64,000 nt of DNA from Pseudomonas sp. UBA2684 (GCA_002354655.1 DELY01000001.1:137085-201084), one strand, 5' to 3'; positions 1-7,917 are shown, counted from the stretch's first letter. Notes: generated by a model from the letters alone, not told the origin. Program-made: numbers and translations.

Positions 1-14
1 GGGTACAGAGCCAT

Positions 15-44
15 AAAAAAGCCGCACCCGGTGACGGGTGCGGC
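15..44 (-). terminator. Rho-independent terminator after puuD
   Basis: A perfect 10-bp stem (21-30 with 35-44) has a 4-nt loop and is followed on the minus strand by six T. It lies just beyond the puuD stop codon and probably ends the allA-puuD transcript. Confidence 0.85.
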
Positions 45-66
45 GGGGTATTGCATTGCTGGTCGA

Positions 67-1398
67 TCAGTTGAGCTGTGCGCCCTGGTCGATCCAGGCG
101 CCGATCAGCTCGCGTTCTTCCTGGGTCATCTGGGTGATGTTGCCCAGCGGCATGATCTGCGAAGCAACGCTTTGCGCGTGGATCTTTGCGGCCTGCGCTT
201 TGATCTGCTCCGGGGTGTCGAGGATAAAACCGGCAGGCGGTGCGCTGAACATCGGGCTGCTGGGGGTGGCCGAGTGGCACACGCTACAGCGTTCCTGAAT
301 CACGCTGTTGACCTGGGCAAAGTCGCCAGCGCCCGATGCGCTTTCAGCTGGAGCACTGGCCGCAGGGGCCGCTGCGGCTTCTGCCGGTTTGGCAGCTGCT
401 TCGGCAGCCTTGGCGGCAACTTCCGGGTGGCCGCTGATGCCAGTGGCCGGTACCGGGGCGTATTTGATCACTGCGGTTTTCGCTACGTCGGGGGCGGCCG
501 ACTTCATAGTCGGGCCGGTGACGAAAGCCAGGCAGATCATGCCCAGGGCGGCGGCAGGCAGGGTCCAGACGTACTTGCTGCTGTCATGACGGGTGTTGAA
601 GTAGTGGCGCACCAGTACCGCCAGCATCGCGATGCCCGCCAGAATCAGCCAGTTGTATTGGCTGCCGTAGGTGCTCGGGAAGTGGTTGCTGATCATGATG
701 AACAGCACCGGCAGGGTGAAGTAGTTGTTGTGGCGCGAACGCAGCAGGCCTTTGGCCGGCAGGGTCGGGTCCGGCGTGGTGTTGTCTTCGATGGCCTTAA
801 CCAGCGCGCGCTGGGCCGGCATGATGGTGAAGAACACGTTGCCGACCATGATGGTGCCGATAATGGCGCCGACATGGATATAGGCCGCGCGGCCGCTGAA
901 GATCTGGCTGAAGCCATAGGCGGCGGCGATGATCAGCACGAACAGCACGGCGCCAAGTAGGGCCGGGCGCTTGCCCAGCGGCGAATCGCAGAGGAAGTGG
1001 TAGGCCACATAGCCCGCCACCATCGAGCCGAAACCGATGGCAATGGCCATTTCCGGTGCCAGATCAACGCCCGGCTTGACCAGGTACAGGCTCGGGTTGA
1101 GGTAGTAGACCACCAGCATCAGGGCCACGCCCGACAGCCAGGTGGCATAGGCCTCCCATTTGAACCAGTGCAGGTTCTCCGGCATTTTCGGCGGGGCCAG
1201 TTTGTATTTTTCCAGGTGGTAGATACCGCCACCGTGAATCGCCCACAGGTCGCCAGACAGGCCTTCGCGGGGATTGCTGCGGTTGAGGTTGTTTTCCAGC
1301 CAGACGAAATAGAAGGATGCGCCGATCCAGGCGATGCCGGTGATCATATGGATCCAGCGAATGCCCAGGTTCAGCCACTCAGTAAAATGTGCTTCCAC
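67..1398 (-). CDS. puuD: Membrane-bound urate oxidase/hydroxylase PuuD with C-terminal cytochrome c domain
   Basis: 443 residues. PuuD oxidises urate to 5-hydroxyisourate at the inner membrane and passes electrons to the respiratory chain; it is unrelated to the soluble peroxide-forming uricase. The first ~310 residues are several hydrophobic helices with conserved His, starting EAHFTEWLNLGIRW. An Ala/Pro-rich linker follows, then a cytochrome c tail with the haem motif CSVCH at 371-375 and a Met-rich distal part. I chose the GTG at 1398 because GAGG lies 8 nt upstream and the family starts at this point; the open frame continues another 49 codons upstream without resemblance. The gene is 49 nt after allA and is the last gene of the ureide cluster. 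Family recognition is firm; the electron acceptor is not visible. Confidence 0.93.
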   Translation of the reverse strand: MEAHFTEWLNLGIRWIHMITGIAWIGASFYFVWLENNLNRSNPREGLSGDLWAIHGGGIYHLEKYKLAPPKMPENLHWFKWEAYATWLSGVALMLVVYYLNPSLYLVKPGVDLAPEMAIAIGFGSMVAGYVAYHFLCDSPLGKRPALLGAVLFVLIIAAAYGFSQIFSGRAAYIHVGAIIGTIMVGNVFFTIMPAQRALVKAIEDNTTPDPTLPAKGLLRSRHNNYFTLPVLFIMISNHFPSTYGSQYNWLILAGIAMLAVLVRHYFNTRHDSSKYVWTLPAAALGMICLAFVTGPTMKSAAPDVAKTAVIKYAPVPATGISGHPEVAAKAAEAAAKPAEAAAAPAASAPAESASGAGDFAQVNSVIQERCSVCHSATPSSPMFSAPPAGFILDTPEQIKAQAAKIHAQSVASQIMPLGNITQMTQEERELIGAWIDQGAQLN

Positions 1399-1447
1399 GA
1401 TCAGTACCTCTTTCCCAGTGCTGGCAGGCCAGTCCCCTGGGCTTCTC

Positions 1448-1951
1448 TTATTGGTGGGGAGCGAGCAGCAGTTGCTCATGCTCGTCGAAGAAATGCTCAT
1501 CGCAGTTGTTGCCAGAACCACTGCGATCAACCACCAGGAAGTCATCCCGCTTTTCGATCGTCAGCACCGGGTGGTGCCAAACGCCGCGATGGTAATTAAT
1601 GCCCTGCCTGCCGTTGCTGCGGAAGGCGCGGACCAACTCTGATTCAGGTGCATCGCCAAGTGGCGCGACCACGATCAGAAAGGGGTGGCCGAGCAGCGGT
1701 ATGAACGCTTGGCTGCCCAGCGGATGGCGCTCCAGCATGCGTACGGTCAGCGGCATGTCCAGGGCTTCGGCACTGAAGATGCTGATGATCGCCTTATCCT
1801 CAGGCTGGGCGGTCTCAACCGCGGCCAGCTTGTGATAACGGCGCGTGGAGCCGTTGTTGATCATGAAAAACTCGCTGCCCTCGGTTTCGATGACATCGCC
1901 GAAGGGGGCGAAGGCTTCTTTGCTGAGGGGCTCGATGATCAGTTTGCGCAT
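1448..1951 (-). CDS. allA: Ureidoglycolate lyase AllA
   Basis: 167 residues, the normal length of the family. AllA splits (S)-ureidoglycolate into glyoxylate and urea, the last step of the ureide branch. The start MRKLIIEPLSKEAFAPFGDVIE and the later YHRGVWHHP stretch (the His-containing cupin core) are typical. The ATG at 1951 has an AGAAGA purine stretch upstream. It lies 130 nt downstream of alc, with a REP-like inverted repeat between them, and 49 nt before puuD, so it is probably cotranscribed with puuD. No urease genes are in this window to use the urea. Confidence 0.93.
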   Translation of the reverse strand: MRKLIIEPLSKEAFAPFGDVIETEGSEFFMINNGSTRRYHKLAAVETAQPEDKAIISIFSAEALDMPLTVRMLERHPLGSQAFIPLLGHPFLIVVAPLGDAPESELVRAFRSNGRQGINYHRGVWHHPVLTIEKRDDFLVVDRSGSGNNCDEHFFDEHEQLLLAPHQ

Positions 1952-1990
1952 GATGGTCTTCTGTTTTTAAGTTCGGTTGCTTGTGCGTTT

Positions 1991-2065
1991 GTGTGGGAGA
2001 GGCTGGGCGGCATTCCGCTTTAGCCGCGAGCGTTTCAAGCTATCGCGGCTGAAGCCCCTCCTACA
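1991..2065. repeat. REP-like inverted repeat between alc and allA
   Basis: The arms pair around a CGCTTTAGCCGCGA (2016-2029) / TCGCGGCTGAAGC (2042-2054) core, flanked by GTGGGAG and CTCCTAC ends. This is the form of Pseudomonas REP elements. It could stabilise upstream mRNA or reduce read-through into allA. Confidence 0.6.
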
Positions 2066-2081
2066 GAGTCATCTGCACGTT

Positions 2082-3077
2082 TTACTTGGCGACTTTGCCG
2101 AACAGGCGCAGGCGGCTGATACCACCGTCCGGGAACACGTTCACCCGTACGTGGGTGATCGGGCCCAGTGCCTTGATCTGCTCGCTGAACTCGTGCTCGG
2201 CGTGCATCTGCAGCTTCTGGCTCGGCAGCAGGTCGCGCCAGAACAGGCTCTGGGTTTCGATCTGGCTGTCGGTGCCGCCTTTGACGAAGGCGGCCTGGAT
2301 CGAGCAGCTGTCCGGGTAGTTGCCTTTGAAGTGCAGGGTGTCGACGACGATGCGCTCGATTTCACCGGGATGGCCGAGGGCGACGATCACCCAGTCGTTG
2401 CCTGGAGTACGGCGACGCGCAGTTTCCCAGCCGTCGCCCATGTTGATGCCACGGCCCGGGTTGAGGATGTTGCTCATGCGGCCGAAGTGTTCGTCCGAGC
2501 AGGCCAGGGCGCGACCGCCATTCAGTGCGGCAGCCAGGTCGATCTGCTCGTTGTCGCCGATGTTGCTCCAGTCACGGAACGGCACGCCGTATACGCGCAG
2601 ACGGGCGACGCCGCCGTCCGGGTAGATGTTGAAGCGCAGGTGGGTGAAGGCCTGGGCGTTGGCAATTTCGTGGTAGTGGTGGCTGTTGCCTTGCAGTTCG
2701 ACGGCGGCCAGCACTTCGGTCCACTGGGTGGCGTCGGTCGGGTCGCCTTCAGCGACGAAGCAGCCTTCCAGGGATGCCGACGGCGGGAAGTTACCGGTGA
2801 AGAAACTGGTGTCGATGTCCACGCCCTTGATCGAGCCCGGTACGCCCAGACGGATCACCGCGCTGTCGTAACCTTCGAAGCGCTTGCGGCGCGATTCCCA
2901 GCCATCCATCCACTTGCCGTTGTCATCGAACACGCCCTCCTTCCATACGGCCGGAGTCGGCTGGAACAGACGGTTAACGTCGGCGAACCAGTCGTCGGTG
3001 ACCGAAATGGCCTTGGTGCCCAGGCGTGCGTCGGCGAGGTTGACGTATTTCTCAAAGGGTACGGCGTAAGCTTTCAT
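2082..3077 (-). CDS. alc: Allantoicase
   Basis: 331 residues, full length. Allantoicase hydrolyses allantoate to ureidoglycolate and urea. The protein shows the two tandem allantoicase repeats: one holds [16 protein letters not shown] and the second [15 protein letters not shown], each a jelly-roll-type half. The N-terminus ([20 protein letters not shown]) and the C-terminal [13 protein letters not shown] are characteristic. It stands between puuE-uraD upstream and allA-puuD downstream, on the same strand. The 186-nt gap before it contains a large inverted-repeat element, so it may have its own promoter or a processed transcript. Confidence 0.94.
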   Translation of the reverse strand: MKAYAVPFEKYVNLADARLGTKAISVTDDWFADVNRLFQPTPAVWKEGVFDDNGKWMDGWESRRKRFEGYDSAVIRLGVPGSIKGVDIDTSFFTGNFPPSASLEGCFVAEGDPTDATQWTEVLAAVELQGNSHHYHEIANAQAFTHLRFNIYPDGGVARLRVYGVPFRDWSNIGDNEQIDLAAALNGGRALACSDEHFGRMSNILNPGRGINMGDGWETARRRTPGNDWVIVALGHPGEIERIVVDTLHFKGNYPDSCSIQAAFVKGGTDSQIETQSLFWRDLLPSQKLQMHAEHEFSEQIKALGPITHVRVNVFPDGGISRLRLFGKVAK

Positions 3078-3129
3078 GAAATGTCTGCCTTAGATGATGG
3101 CGTTGGGGAGGGCGGAGTGCTTGAAGCAT

Positions 3130-3262
3130 GTTCAACGTCTGCTGCGCGTCGGCCCTGCTGCGTTAAAAACAGTCTCGAAATGCTCATTTACACCAGTAAA
3201 CTCCGCTTCCTCGTCTGTTTTTGCCTTGCATTGCTCTAGCTCGCGAGACGTTGAGCGCTTTT
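3130..3262. repeat. Nested inverted-repeat element upstream of alc
   Basis: The outer arms TTCAACGTCT (3131-3140) and AGACGTTGAG (3246-3255) pair at 9 of 10 positions. Inside them AAAAACAG pairs with CTGTTTTT, and at the centre TTTAC-ACCA-GTAAA (3187-3200) forms a small hairpin. A diverged relative with the same centre occurs near 46154-46215. From memory, similar sequences are scattered between genes in Pseudomonas genomes. Confidence 0.6.
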
Positions 3263-3263
3263 T

Positions 3264-3794
3264 TCAAAGCTGCTGCAAGCGGAACAGCGCGATCTTGTTG
3301 ATCTCGGCCAGGGCGCAGGCGAATTCCTGCTCCGGGGAGTTATGAATCCGCTCCTCGAAGGCCGCCAGGATCTGGTGCCGGTTGCTGCCTTTCACCGCCA
3401 TGATGAAGGGGAAGCCGAACTTGGCTTTGTAGGCATCGTTCAGTTCGGTAAAGCGGGCGAACTCTTCTGCGGTACAGGCGTGAATGCCCGCACCGGCCTG
3501 CTCCGACGTGGAGGAGGCGGTCAACTCACCGCGTACGGCTGCCTTGCCGGCCAGATCCGGGTGAGCATTGATCAATGCCAGCTGTGCAGCATGGCTGGCA
3601 CTGAGCAACAGGTCGGCCATGCGCTGATGCAGGCCGTCGATGTCGTTGATGCTGGCGTCCGGGCTTCCGGCGTCCTGGCCCAGGTCGAAGGCCTTCTCGG
3701 CCACCCAGGGCGAGTGCTCGTAGATATCGGCGAAGACTTTGACGAAGTCTTCGCGGCTCAAGCGGGACGGGGTCAGGGTTTGAAAACGGCTCAT
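3264..3794 (-). CDS. uraD: 2-oxo-4-hydroxy-4-carboxy-5-ureidoimidazoline (OHCU) decarboxylase
   Basis: 176 residues. UraD decarboxylates OHCU to (S)-allantoin, following HIU hydrolase. The conserved core INAHPDLAGKAAVRGEL (about 75-91, with the catalytic His of this family at about 78) and the later SEQAGAG and FGFPFI stretches identify it. I chose the ATG at 3794 because homology begins at MSRFQTLTP, with AGAG 9 nt upstream; the frame could extend 23 codons further with no support. Its ATG overlaps the puuE stop as ATGA, so the two are translationally coupled. Confidence 0.93.
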   Translation of the reverse strand: MSRFQTLTPSRLSREDFVKVFADIYEHSPWVAEKAFDLGQDAGSPDASINDIDGLHQRMADLLLSASHAAQLALINAHPDLAGKAAVRGELTASSTSEQAGAGIHACTAEEFARFTELNDAYKAKFGFPFIMAVKGSNRHQILAAFEERIHNSPEQEFACALAEINKIALFRLQQL

Positions 3795-4720
3795 TTGTTG
3801 TTCTCTACAAAAGGGTGAGTGGTGTGCCAGTGGCGGGCAATATCGACGCGCCGTGCGAACCACACCTTGTCATGGCCATTGACGTACTCGATGAAGCGCG
3901 CCAGGGCGGCCAGGCGTGCCGGGCGGCCGAGCAGGCGGCAATGCATACCGATCGAGAGCATCTTCGGTGCGCCGTCCATGCCTTCTGCATAGAGCACGTC
4001 GAAGGCGTCCTTCAAGTACTGATAGAAGTCGTCGCCGGTGTTGAAACCCTGCACCTGGGTGAAGCGCATGTCGTTGGTGTCCAGGGTGTAGGGGATCACC
4101 AAGTGCGGCTTGGCCGCGGTGCTGGCCGGGTCCCAGTAGGGCAGGTCGTCGTCGTAGGTGTCCGAGTCATAGAGGAAACCACCTTCCTGCATGACGATAC
4201 GCCGGGTATTCGGCCCGGTGCGGCCGGTGTACCAGCCGAGCGGGCGTTCGCCAGTGATGTCGGTGAGGATGCGGATGGCTTCGAGCATATGCTCGCGCTC
4301 TTCGACCTCGCTCATGTACTGGTAGTCGATCCAGCGATAGCCGTGGCTGCAGATCTCGTGACCGGCGGCGACCATCGCTTTGATCGCATCCGGGTGACGC
4401 TGCGCGGCCATGGCCACGGCGAACACGGTCAGCGGAATGTCATGTTTCTGGAACAGCTTGAGCAGGCGCCAGATGCCGGCACGGCTACCGTACTCATACA
4501 GCGACTCCATGCTCATGTTGCGCTCGCCCTGCAACGGCTGGGCGGAGACCATCTCGGAGAGGAACGCTTCGGACTCCTTGTCGCCGTGCAATACGTTGCG
4601 TTCGCCGCCTTCCTCGTAGTTGAGTACGAAGGAAATGGCGATACGGGCATCGCCCGGCCAGTGCGGATGCGGAGGGTTGTTGGCGTAACCGATCAGGTCG
4701 CGTGGGTAGTCAGCGCTCAC
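3791..4720 (-). CDS. puuE: Allantoinase PuuE (polysaccharide-deacetylase fold)
   Basis: 309 residues. PuuE hydrolyses allantoin to allantoate and belongs to the NodB/polysaccharide deacetylase superfamily rather than the classical amidohydrolase-type allantoinases. The N-terminus YPRDLIGYANNPPHPHWP, the EICSHGYRWIDY segment and GWYTGRTGPNTRR are typical. I chose GTG at 4720 because AAGGA lies 8 nt upstream and the length then fits the family; the open frame runs 31 codons further upstream with no similarity. It is the first gene of the minus-strand ureide cluster. A TTGTATACAA palindrome at 4797-4806 lies upstream of it. Confidence 0.93.
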   Translation of the reverse strand: MSADYPRDLIGYANNPPHPHWPGDARIAISFVLNYEEGGERNVLHGDKESEAFLSEMVSAQPLQGERNMSMESLYEYGSRAGIWRLLKLFQKHDIPLTVFAVAMAAQRHPDAIKAMVAAGHEICSHGYRWIDYQYMSEVEEREHMLEAIRILTDITGERPLGWYTGRTGPNTRRIVMQEGGFLYDSDTYDDDLPYWDPASTAAKPHLVIPYTLDTNDMRFTQVQGFNTGDDFYQYLKDAFDVLYAEGMDGAPKMLSIGMHCRLLGRPARLAALARFIEYVNGHDKVWFARRVDIARHWHTTHPFVENNK

Positions 4721-4796
4721 TGCAGTCTTCCTTCTTAGCGTTGTTGCGGCCACTGCGTAGCCCATGGGGTATGGGTACGCGACCGTGATGGGATAA

Positions 4797-4806
4797 TTGT
4801 ATACAA
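4797..4806. promoter_or_regulatory. Candidate GntR/FCD operator, puuE side
   Basis: TTGTATACAA, a perfect 10-bp palindrome 77 nt upstream of the puuE start. It fits the FadR-subfamily operator pattern t.GTa.tAC.a and recurs in four other purine-gene promoter regions here. Confidence 0.65.
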
Positions 4807-4978
4807 AGTACATTGCATTTTGTAAATAGAAAATTTACCTATTTTGCTGAGCCCATTCACTGCAAGAAATCTGCCTATATGGTCAGGTGTTTGCACTGTA
4901 GCGTTCTGTTTATAAGGCTCTGCGGCTTTTCAGGTGAGCCTGGTATGGTTCTCGTCTGCCACGATATGAGTAGGTTTA

Positions 4979-4988
4979 TTGTGTACAA
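4979..4988. promoter_or_regulatory. Candidate GntR/FCD operator, hiuH side
   Basis: TTGTGTACAA, the same palindrome with one purine transition at the centre. It lies about 150 nt upstream of hiuH, next to an AT-rich stretch. Confidence 0.62.
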
Positions 4989-5100
4989 TATTTTTAAAAA
5001 GTGTCTTATATTTTTATTTCGACGTGCTATGCTCTGTCCACGTCGAGGCTGCGTGAAGCCTGAACGACCTGCCGAATTCAATAAAAGTAGAGGAGGTGCG

Positions 5101-5127
5101 GTGTCTGCGTGGCAGTTGCCAGCGTAG
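5101..5127 (+). CDS. Possible 8-residue leader minicistron upstream of hiuH
   Basis: The best Shine-Dalgarno in this region, AGGAGGTG (5091-5098), is followed 2 nt later by GTG-TCT-GCG-TGG-CAG-TTG-CCA-GCG-TAG. The reading frame encodes MSAWQLPA and ends 13 nt before the hiuH ATG, which itself has no clear ribosome binding site. The 2-nt spacing is short, so initiation at this GTG is uncertain; the ribosome may instead bind here and reinitiate at hiuH. Confidence 0.3.
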   Translation: MSAWQLPA

Positions 5128-5140
5128 ATGCCCATGACCA

Positions 5141-5494
5141 ATGGGACGATTGACGACACATGTACTCGATGCCGCACATGGCTGCCCTGGCAGTGCCATC
5201 ACCGTTGAGCTGTACCGCGTCGAAGGTGCGCAACTGGAGCTGCTGGCCACTGTCGTGACCAACCATGATGGCCGTTGCGATGCGCCGATTCTGCAAGGCG
5301 ATGATTACCGCAGTGGCGTCTATCAATTGCACTTTCATGCCGGCGATTACTACCGGGCGCGTGGCGTGAGCCTGCCCGAGCCGGCGTTCCTGGATGTGGT
5401 GGTGCTGCGTTTCGGCATCGATGCCGGCCAGGACCACTACCACGTACCGCTGCTGATTTCCCCCTACAGCTACTCCACCTACCGCGGTAGCTGA
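5141..5494 (+). CDS. hiuH: 5-hydroxyisourate hydrolase (transthyretin-like)
   Basis: 117 residues, the normal bacterial length. The enzyme hydrolyses 5-hydroxyisourate to OHCU, between PuuD and UraD. The N-terminal TTHVLDAAHGCPG, central HFHAGDYY and C-terminal SPYSYSTYRGS are the family signatures; YRGS is the hallmark that separates HIU hydrolases from transthyretins. I started at ATG 5141 because the family begins MGRLTTHVLD. No upstream in-frame start fits, although the strong ribosome binding site lies about 43 nt further upstream. It is divergent from puuE and ends before a terminator. Confidence 0.95.
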   Translation: MGRLTTHVLDAAHGCPGSAITVELYRVEGAQLELLATVVTNHDGRCDAPILQGDDYRSGVYQLHFHAGDYYRARGVSLPEPAFLDVVVLRFGIDAGQDHYHVPLLISPYSYSTYRGS

Positions 5495-5536
5495 ACCGAA
5501 TGTTTGTCACCCTCTGACTCGTTTAGAGAGTCCTTG

Positions 5537-5563
5537 GCCCGTATGCACTGCGGGCTTTTTTTT
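5537..5563 (+). terminator. Terminator after hiuH
   Basis: GCCCG (5537-5541) pairs with CGGGC (5551-5555), followed by eight T. The stem is short but the T-tract is strong and the position, 43 nt after hiuH, is right. Confidence 0.7.
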
Positions 5564-5633
5564 GTCTGGAATTTGCCTGCTGGCCGTCGATCTTGCGCAC
5601 AAGGTGGACAAGCCTGCGGCATGTCCACCCTAC

Positions 5634-5686
5634 GAGGTTGGTCGATGTCGGGCGAACATGGCGAGGTCGTGTCCGCCAGCGCTGGC
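5634..5686. repeat. 53-bp direct repeat, copy 1
   Basis: Begins GAGGTTGGTCGATGTCGGGC and matches 5785-5837 at 52 of 53 positions. It contains an ACATGGCGAGGTCGTGT inverted core. Confidence 0.8.
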
Positions 5687-5784
5687 GCTAGCTGTTCACC
5701 GGTCCGCACTCCGTAGAGTGGCTCGGGTGGCGCTCCGCTACCCCGCGCATTGCCGGTGGTGACTTTAAAGGTGGGCAGGCCTGC

Positions 5785-5837
5785 GAGGTTGGTCGATGTC
5801 GGGCGGACATGGCGAGGTCGTGTCCGCCAGCGCTGGC
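5785..5837. repeat. 53-bp direct repeat, copy 2
   Basis: Second copy of the repeat at 5634, 151 bp downstream. It ends exactly at the stop codon of the LysE-family gene. Confidence 0.8.
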
Positions 5838-6464
5838 TCAGCGGCTCAGCAGCGAGGCCGCTCCAGCGCCGCCAAACAGTGCCGCGCTGATACGGTTGAA
5901 CCATACCTGCCCCTTGCCCGAGCGCAGGTAGCGCGCGGCGCCCTGGGCGCTGAGGCCGTAGAACAGCTTGCAGCTCAGATCGAGCACCGCCCAGGTGGCA
6001 ATCATCACCAATAACTGGCTGAGCATCGGCCGTTCGGCGCTGATGAATTGCGGCAGGAAGGCGGCAAAGAACAGGATGTCTTTGGGGTTGCTGGCACCCA
6101 GGCCGAAGGCTTTCCAGAACATAGCGCGAACGCTCGGGTTGACCGGTTGCTCTTCGGCCGTCACTGGCTTGGCGGCTTGGCGCGACTCCTGCCAGCTCTG
6201 CCAGGCGAGGTAGAACAGGTAGAGCGCGCCGACGATCTTCAGTGCGCTGAACAGCTGTTCGGACGCCAGCAGCAGGGCGCCCAGGCCGAGCGCCGAGGCG
6301 CTGAGCAAGCAGATCGACGCCGACACGCCGCCGAGAAACGCCGGAGCCGAGCGGCGCAGGCCATAGTTCAGGCTGTTGCTGACCATCAGCAGCGACAGCG
6401 GCCCGGGGATCAGGATCACGATCAGTGCGGCGCTGCTGAACAGCAGCCAGGTTTCCAGACTCAT
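5838..6464 (-). CDS. LysE/RhtB-family amino-acid or metabolite exporter
   Basis: 208 residues, the standard family length, with about six hydrophobic helices. The N-terminal helix with the ILIPGPLSLLMVSNSLNYG stretch (family motif xPGPxxxxV) identifies the LysE/RhtB superfamily, which exports amino acids or related small solutes across the inner membrane. The substrate cannot be read from sequence. It is downstream of the nucleobase permease on the same strand, but a terminator hairpin (6487-6514) separates the two. No TTGTRTACAA operator precedes it, so membership of the purine regulon is doubtful. Confidence 0.88.
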   Translation of the reverse strand: MSLETWLLFSSAALIVILIPGPLSLLMVSNSLNYGLRRSAPAFLGGVSASICLLSASALGLGALLLASEQLFSALKIVGALYLFYLAWQSWQESRQAAKPVTAEEQPVNPSVRAMFWKAFGLGASNPKDILFFAAFLPQFISAERPMLSQLLVMIATWAVLDLSCKLFYGLSAQGAARYLRSGKGQVWFNRISAALFGGAGAASLLSR

Positions 6465-6486
6465 TGCATTCTCTCCAGATGTGGAA

Positions 6487-6514
6487 AAGCCCCAGCGCCG
6501 AAACGCTGAGGCTT
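6487..6514 (-). terminator. Terminator after the nucleobase permease
   Basis: AAGCC(C)CAGCG and CGCTGAGGCTT pair around a CCGAAA loop; on the minus strand the stem is followed by TTTT. It lies 20 nt past the permease stop codon. Confidence 0.65.
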
Positions 6515-6533
6515 GGTAACGCTCAGGCCAACC

Positions 6534-7883
6534 TTACAGGAAGGCGAACTTGGCGATAAAGATCACACACAGTACATACAGGCTGACCGAGACCTTGTCG
6601 CGTTGACCCGTCAGCAGCTTCAGTGTGGCGTAGGTCAAAAAGCCCAGGGCGATGCCGTTGGCGATCGAGAAGGTCAGCGGCATCATCACCACGGTGACGA
6701 TCGCCGGAATAGTGTCGGTGAGGTCTTCCCAGTCGATGTGCGCCATGCCGCTCATCATCAGCATCGCCACATAGATCAGCGCGCCGGCGGTGGCGTAAGC
6801 CGGAATCATGCCAGCCAACGGGGCAAAGAACATCGCCGCCAGGAACAGCACACCTACAGTGACCGCGGTCAGCCCGGTACGGCCGCCCGCCGCTACCCCG
6901 GAGGCGCTTTCCACATAGCTGGTCACTGGCGGGCAACCGACCACGGCACCGATCACGCTGGAGGTACTGTCGGCCTTCAGGGCCTTGGACAGGTCTTTGA
7001 TCTTGCCGTCTTCCTCGACCAGGTTGGCGCGGTGCGCCACCCCCATCAGGGTGCCGGCGGTGTCGAACATGTTCACGAACAGGAAGGCCAGGATCACGCT
7101 GATCATGGCGATATTGAACGCGCCAGCGATGTCCATCGCCATAAAGGTCGGCGCCAGGCTTGGCGGCATCGACACCAGACCGTTGTACTCGACCAGGCCC
7201 AGCGCCCAGCCCAGGGCGGTCACGCCGAGCATGCTGAACAGGATGGCGCCGAAGACGTTGCGGTGGCTGAGCACGGCAATCATCAGGAAGCACACCGCGG
7301 CCAGCAGCGCCGACGGCTCACCGAAGGAACCCATGGTCAGCAGGGTGGCCGGGCTATCGACGACGATGCCGGCGGTCTTCAGGCCGATCAGGCCGAGGAA
7401 CAAGCCGACCCCGGCACCCATGGCGAAGCGCAGGCTCATCGGGATGCTGTTGAGCAACCATTCGCGAATCTTCGATAGGCTCATGATCATAAACAGCACG
7501 CCGGAGATGAACACCGCCCCCAGGGCGATTTGCCAGCTGTAGCCCATCTCGCCAACCACGGTGTAGGTGAAGAAGGCGTTAAGACCCATGCCCGGCGCCA
7601 GGCCGACTGGCCAGTTGGCGTACAGCCCCATAAGGAAGCAGCCGAGCGCTGCGCCGATGCAGGTGGCGACAAACGCGGCGCCATGATCGACGCCGGCCGT
7701 GGCCATGATGTTGGGGTTGACGAAAATGATGTAGGCCATGGTGACGAATGTCGTCAGGCCTGCCAGCAGTTCGGTTTTGATACTGGTGCGGTGCTCGGTC
7801 AGCTTGAAGAAGCGGTCGAGTAGACCGGTCTTGGCCAGCCCTTGAACGTGAGTCGCATGTTGTTCTTGTTTAGCGCTTTCCAC
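6534..7883 (-). CDS. AzgA-type adenine/guanine/hypoxanthine permease (NCS2 superfamily)
   Basis: 449 residues with about 12 hydrophobic segments. This proton-linked transporter brings purine bases into the cell. Family marks are EHRTSIKTELLAGLTTFVTMAYIIFVNP near the start, GLAPGMGLNAFF in the following helices, and DTAGTLMGVA and PPVTSYVESASGV later on. I used the GTG at 7883 because GAGGAG sits 8 nt upstream. Two candidate operators lie upstream (7908-7917 and 8036-8045), and it is divergent from the GntR gene. The exact base specificity (guanine, hypoxanthine, xanthine or adenine) is inference from the neighbouring guanine deaminase and xanthine dehydrogenase. Confidence 0.9.
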   Translation of the reverse strand: MESAKQEQHATHVQGLAKTGLLDRFFKLTEHRTSIKTELLAGLTTFVTMAYIIFVNPNIMATAGVDHGAAFVATCIGAALGCFLMGLYANWPVGLAPGMGLNAFFTYTVVGEMGYSWQIALGAVFISGVLFMIMSLSKIREWLLNSIPMSLRFAMGAGVGLFLGLIGLKTAGIVVDSPATLLTMGSFGEPSALLAAVCFLMIAVLSHRNVFGAILFSMLGVTALGWALGLVEYNGLVSMPPSLAPTFMAMDIAGAFNIAMISVILAFLFVNMFDTAGTLMGVAHRANLVEEDGKIKDLSKALKADSTSSVIGAVVGCPPVTSYVESASGVAAGGRTGLTAVTVGVLFLAAMFFAPLAGMIPAYATAGALIYVAMLMMSGMAHIDWEDLTDTIPAIVTVVMMPLTFSIANGIALGFLTYATLKLLTGQRDKVSVSLYVLCVIFIAKFAFL

Positions 7884-7907
7884 AGCAGGTACTCCTCATC
7901 TCTCTTG

Positions 7908-7917
7908 TTGTGTACCA
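7908..7917. promoter_or_regulatory. Candidate GntR/FCD operator, permease-proximal
   Basis: TTGTGTACCA, one mismatch from the palindrome TTGTRTACAA. It lies 25 nt upstream of the permease GTG, where bound protein would block transcription. Confidence 0.5.

Larger units (their letters stand above)
4721..5140. other. Divergent puuE/hiuH promoter region
   Basis: 420 nt with no full gene. It carries two perfect TTGTRTACAA palindromes, AT-rich stretches that suit promoters in both directions, and a short minicistron with a strong ribosome binding site just before hiuH (5101-5127). Confidence 0.7.
5495..5837. other. Gap between hiuH and the LysE-type transporter
   Basis: 343 nt with no convincing gene. 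It holds the hiuH terminator, an inverted repeat of the GTGGACA/TGTCCAC type near 5603-5629, and two near-identical 53-bp direct repeats. Confidence 0.6.

Noticed and set aside
67-1398. PuuD as a cytochrome oxidase subunit or a nitrite-type cytochrome
   Set aside because: The long membrane domain with a single terminal CxxCH and the neighbours (hiuH, uraD, allA) fit PuuD, not an oxidase.
1977-3239. 420-codon plus-strand open frame opposite alc
   Set aside because: It runs through a REP element and an inverted-repeat element and mirrors allantoicase; it is not a gene.
5634-5837. Possible CRISPR array
   Set aside because: Only two 53-bp copies with a 98-bp space and no cas genes; better explained as an intergenic repeat.
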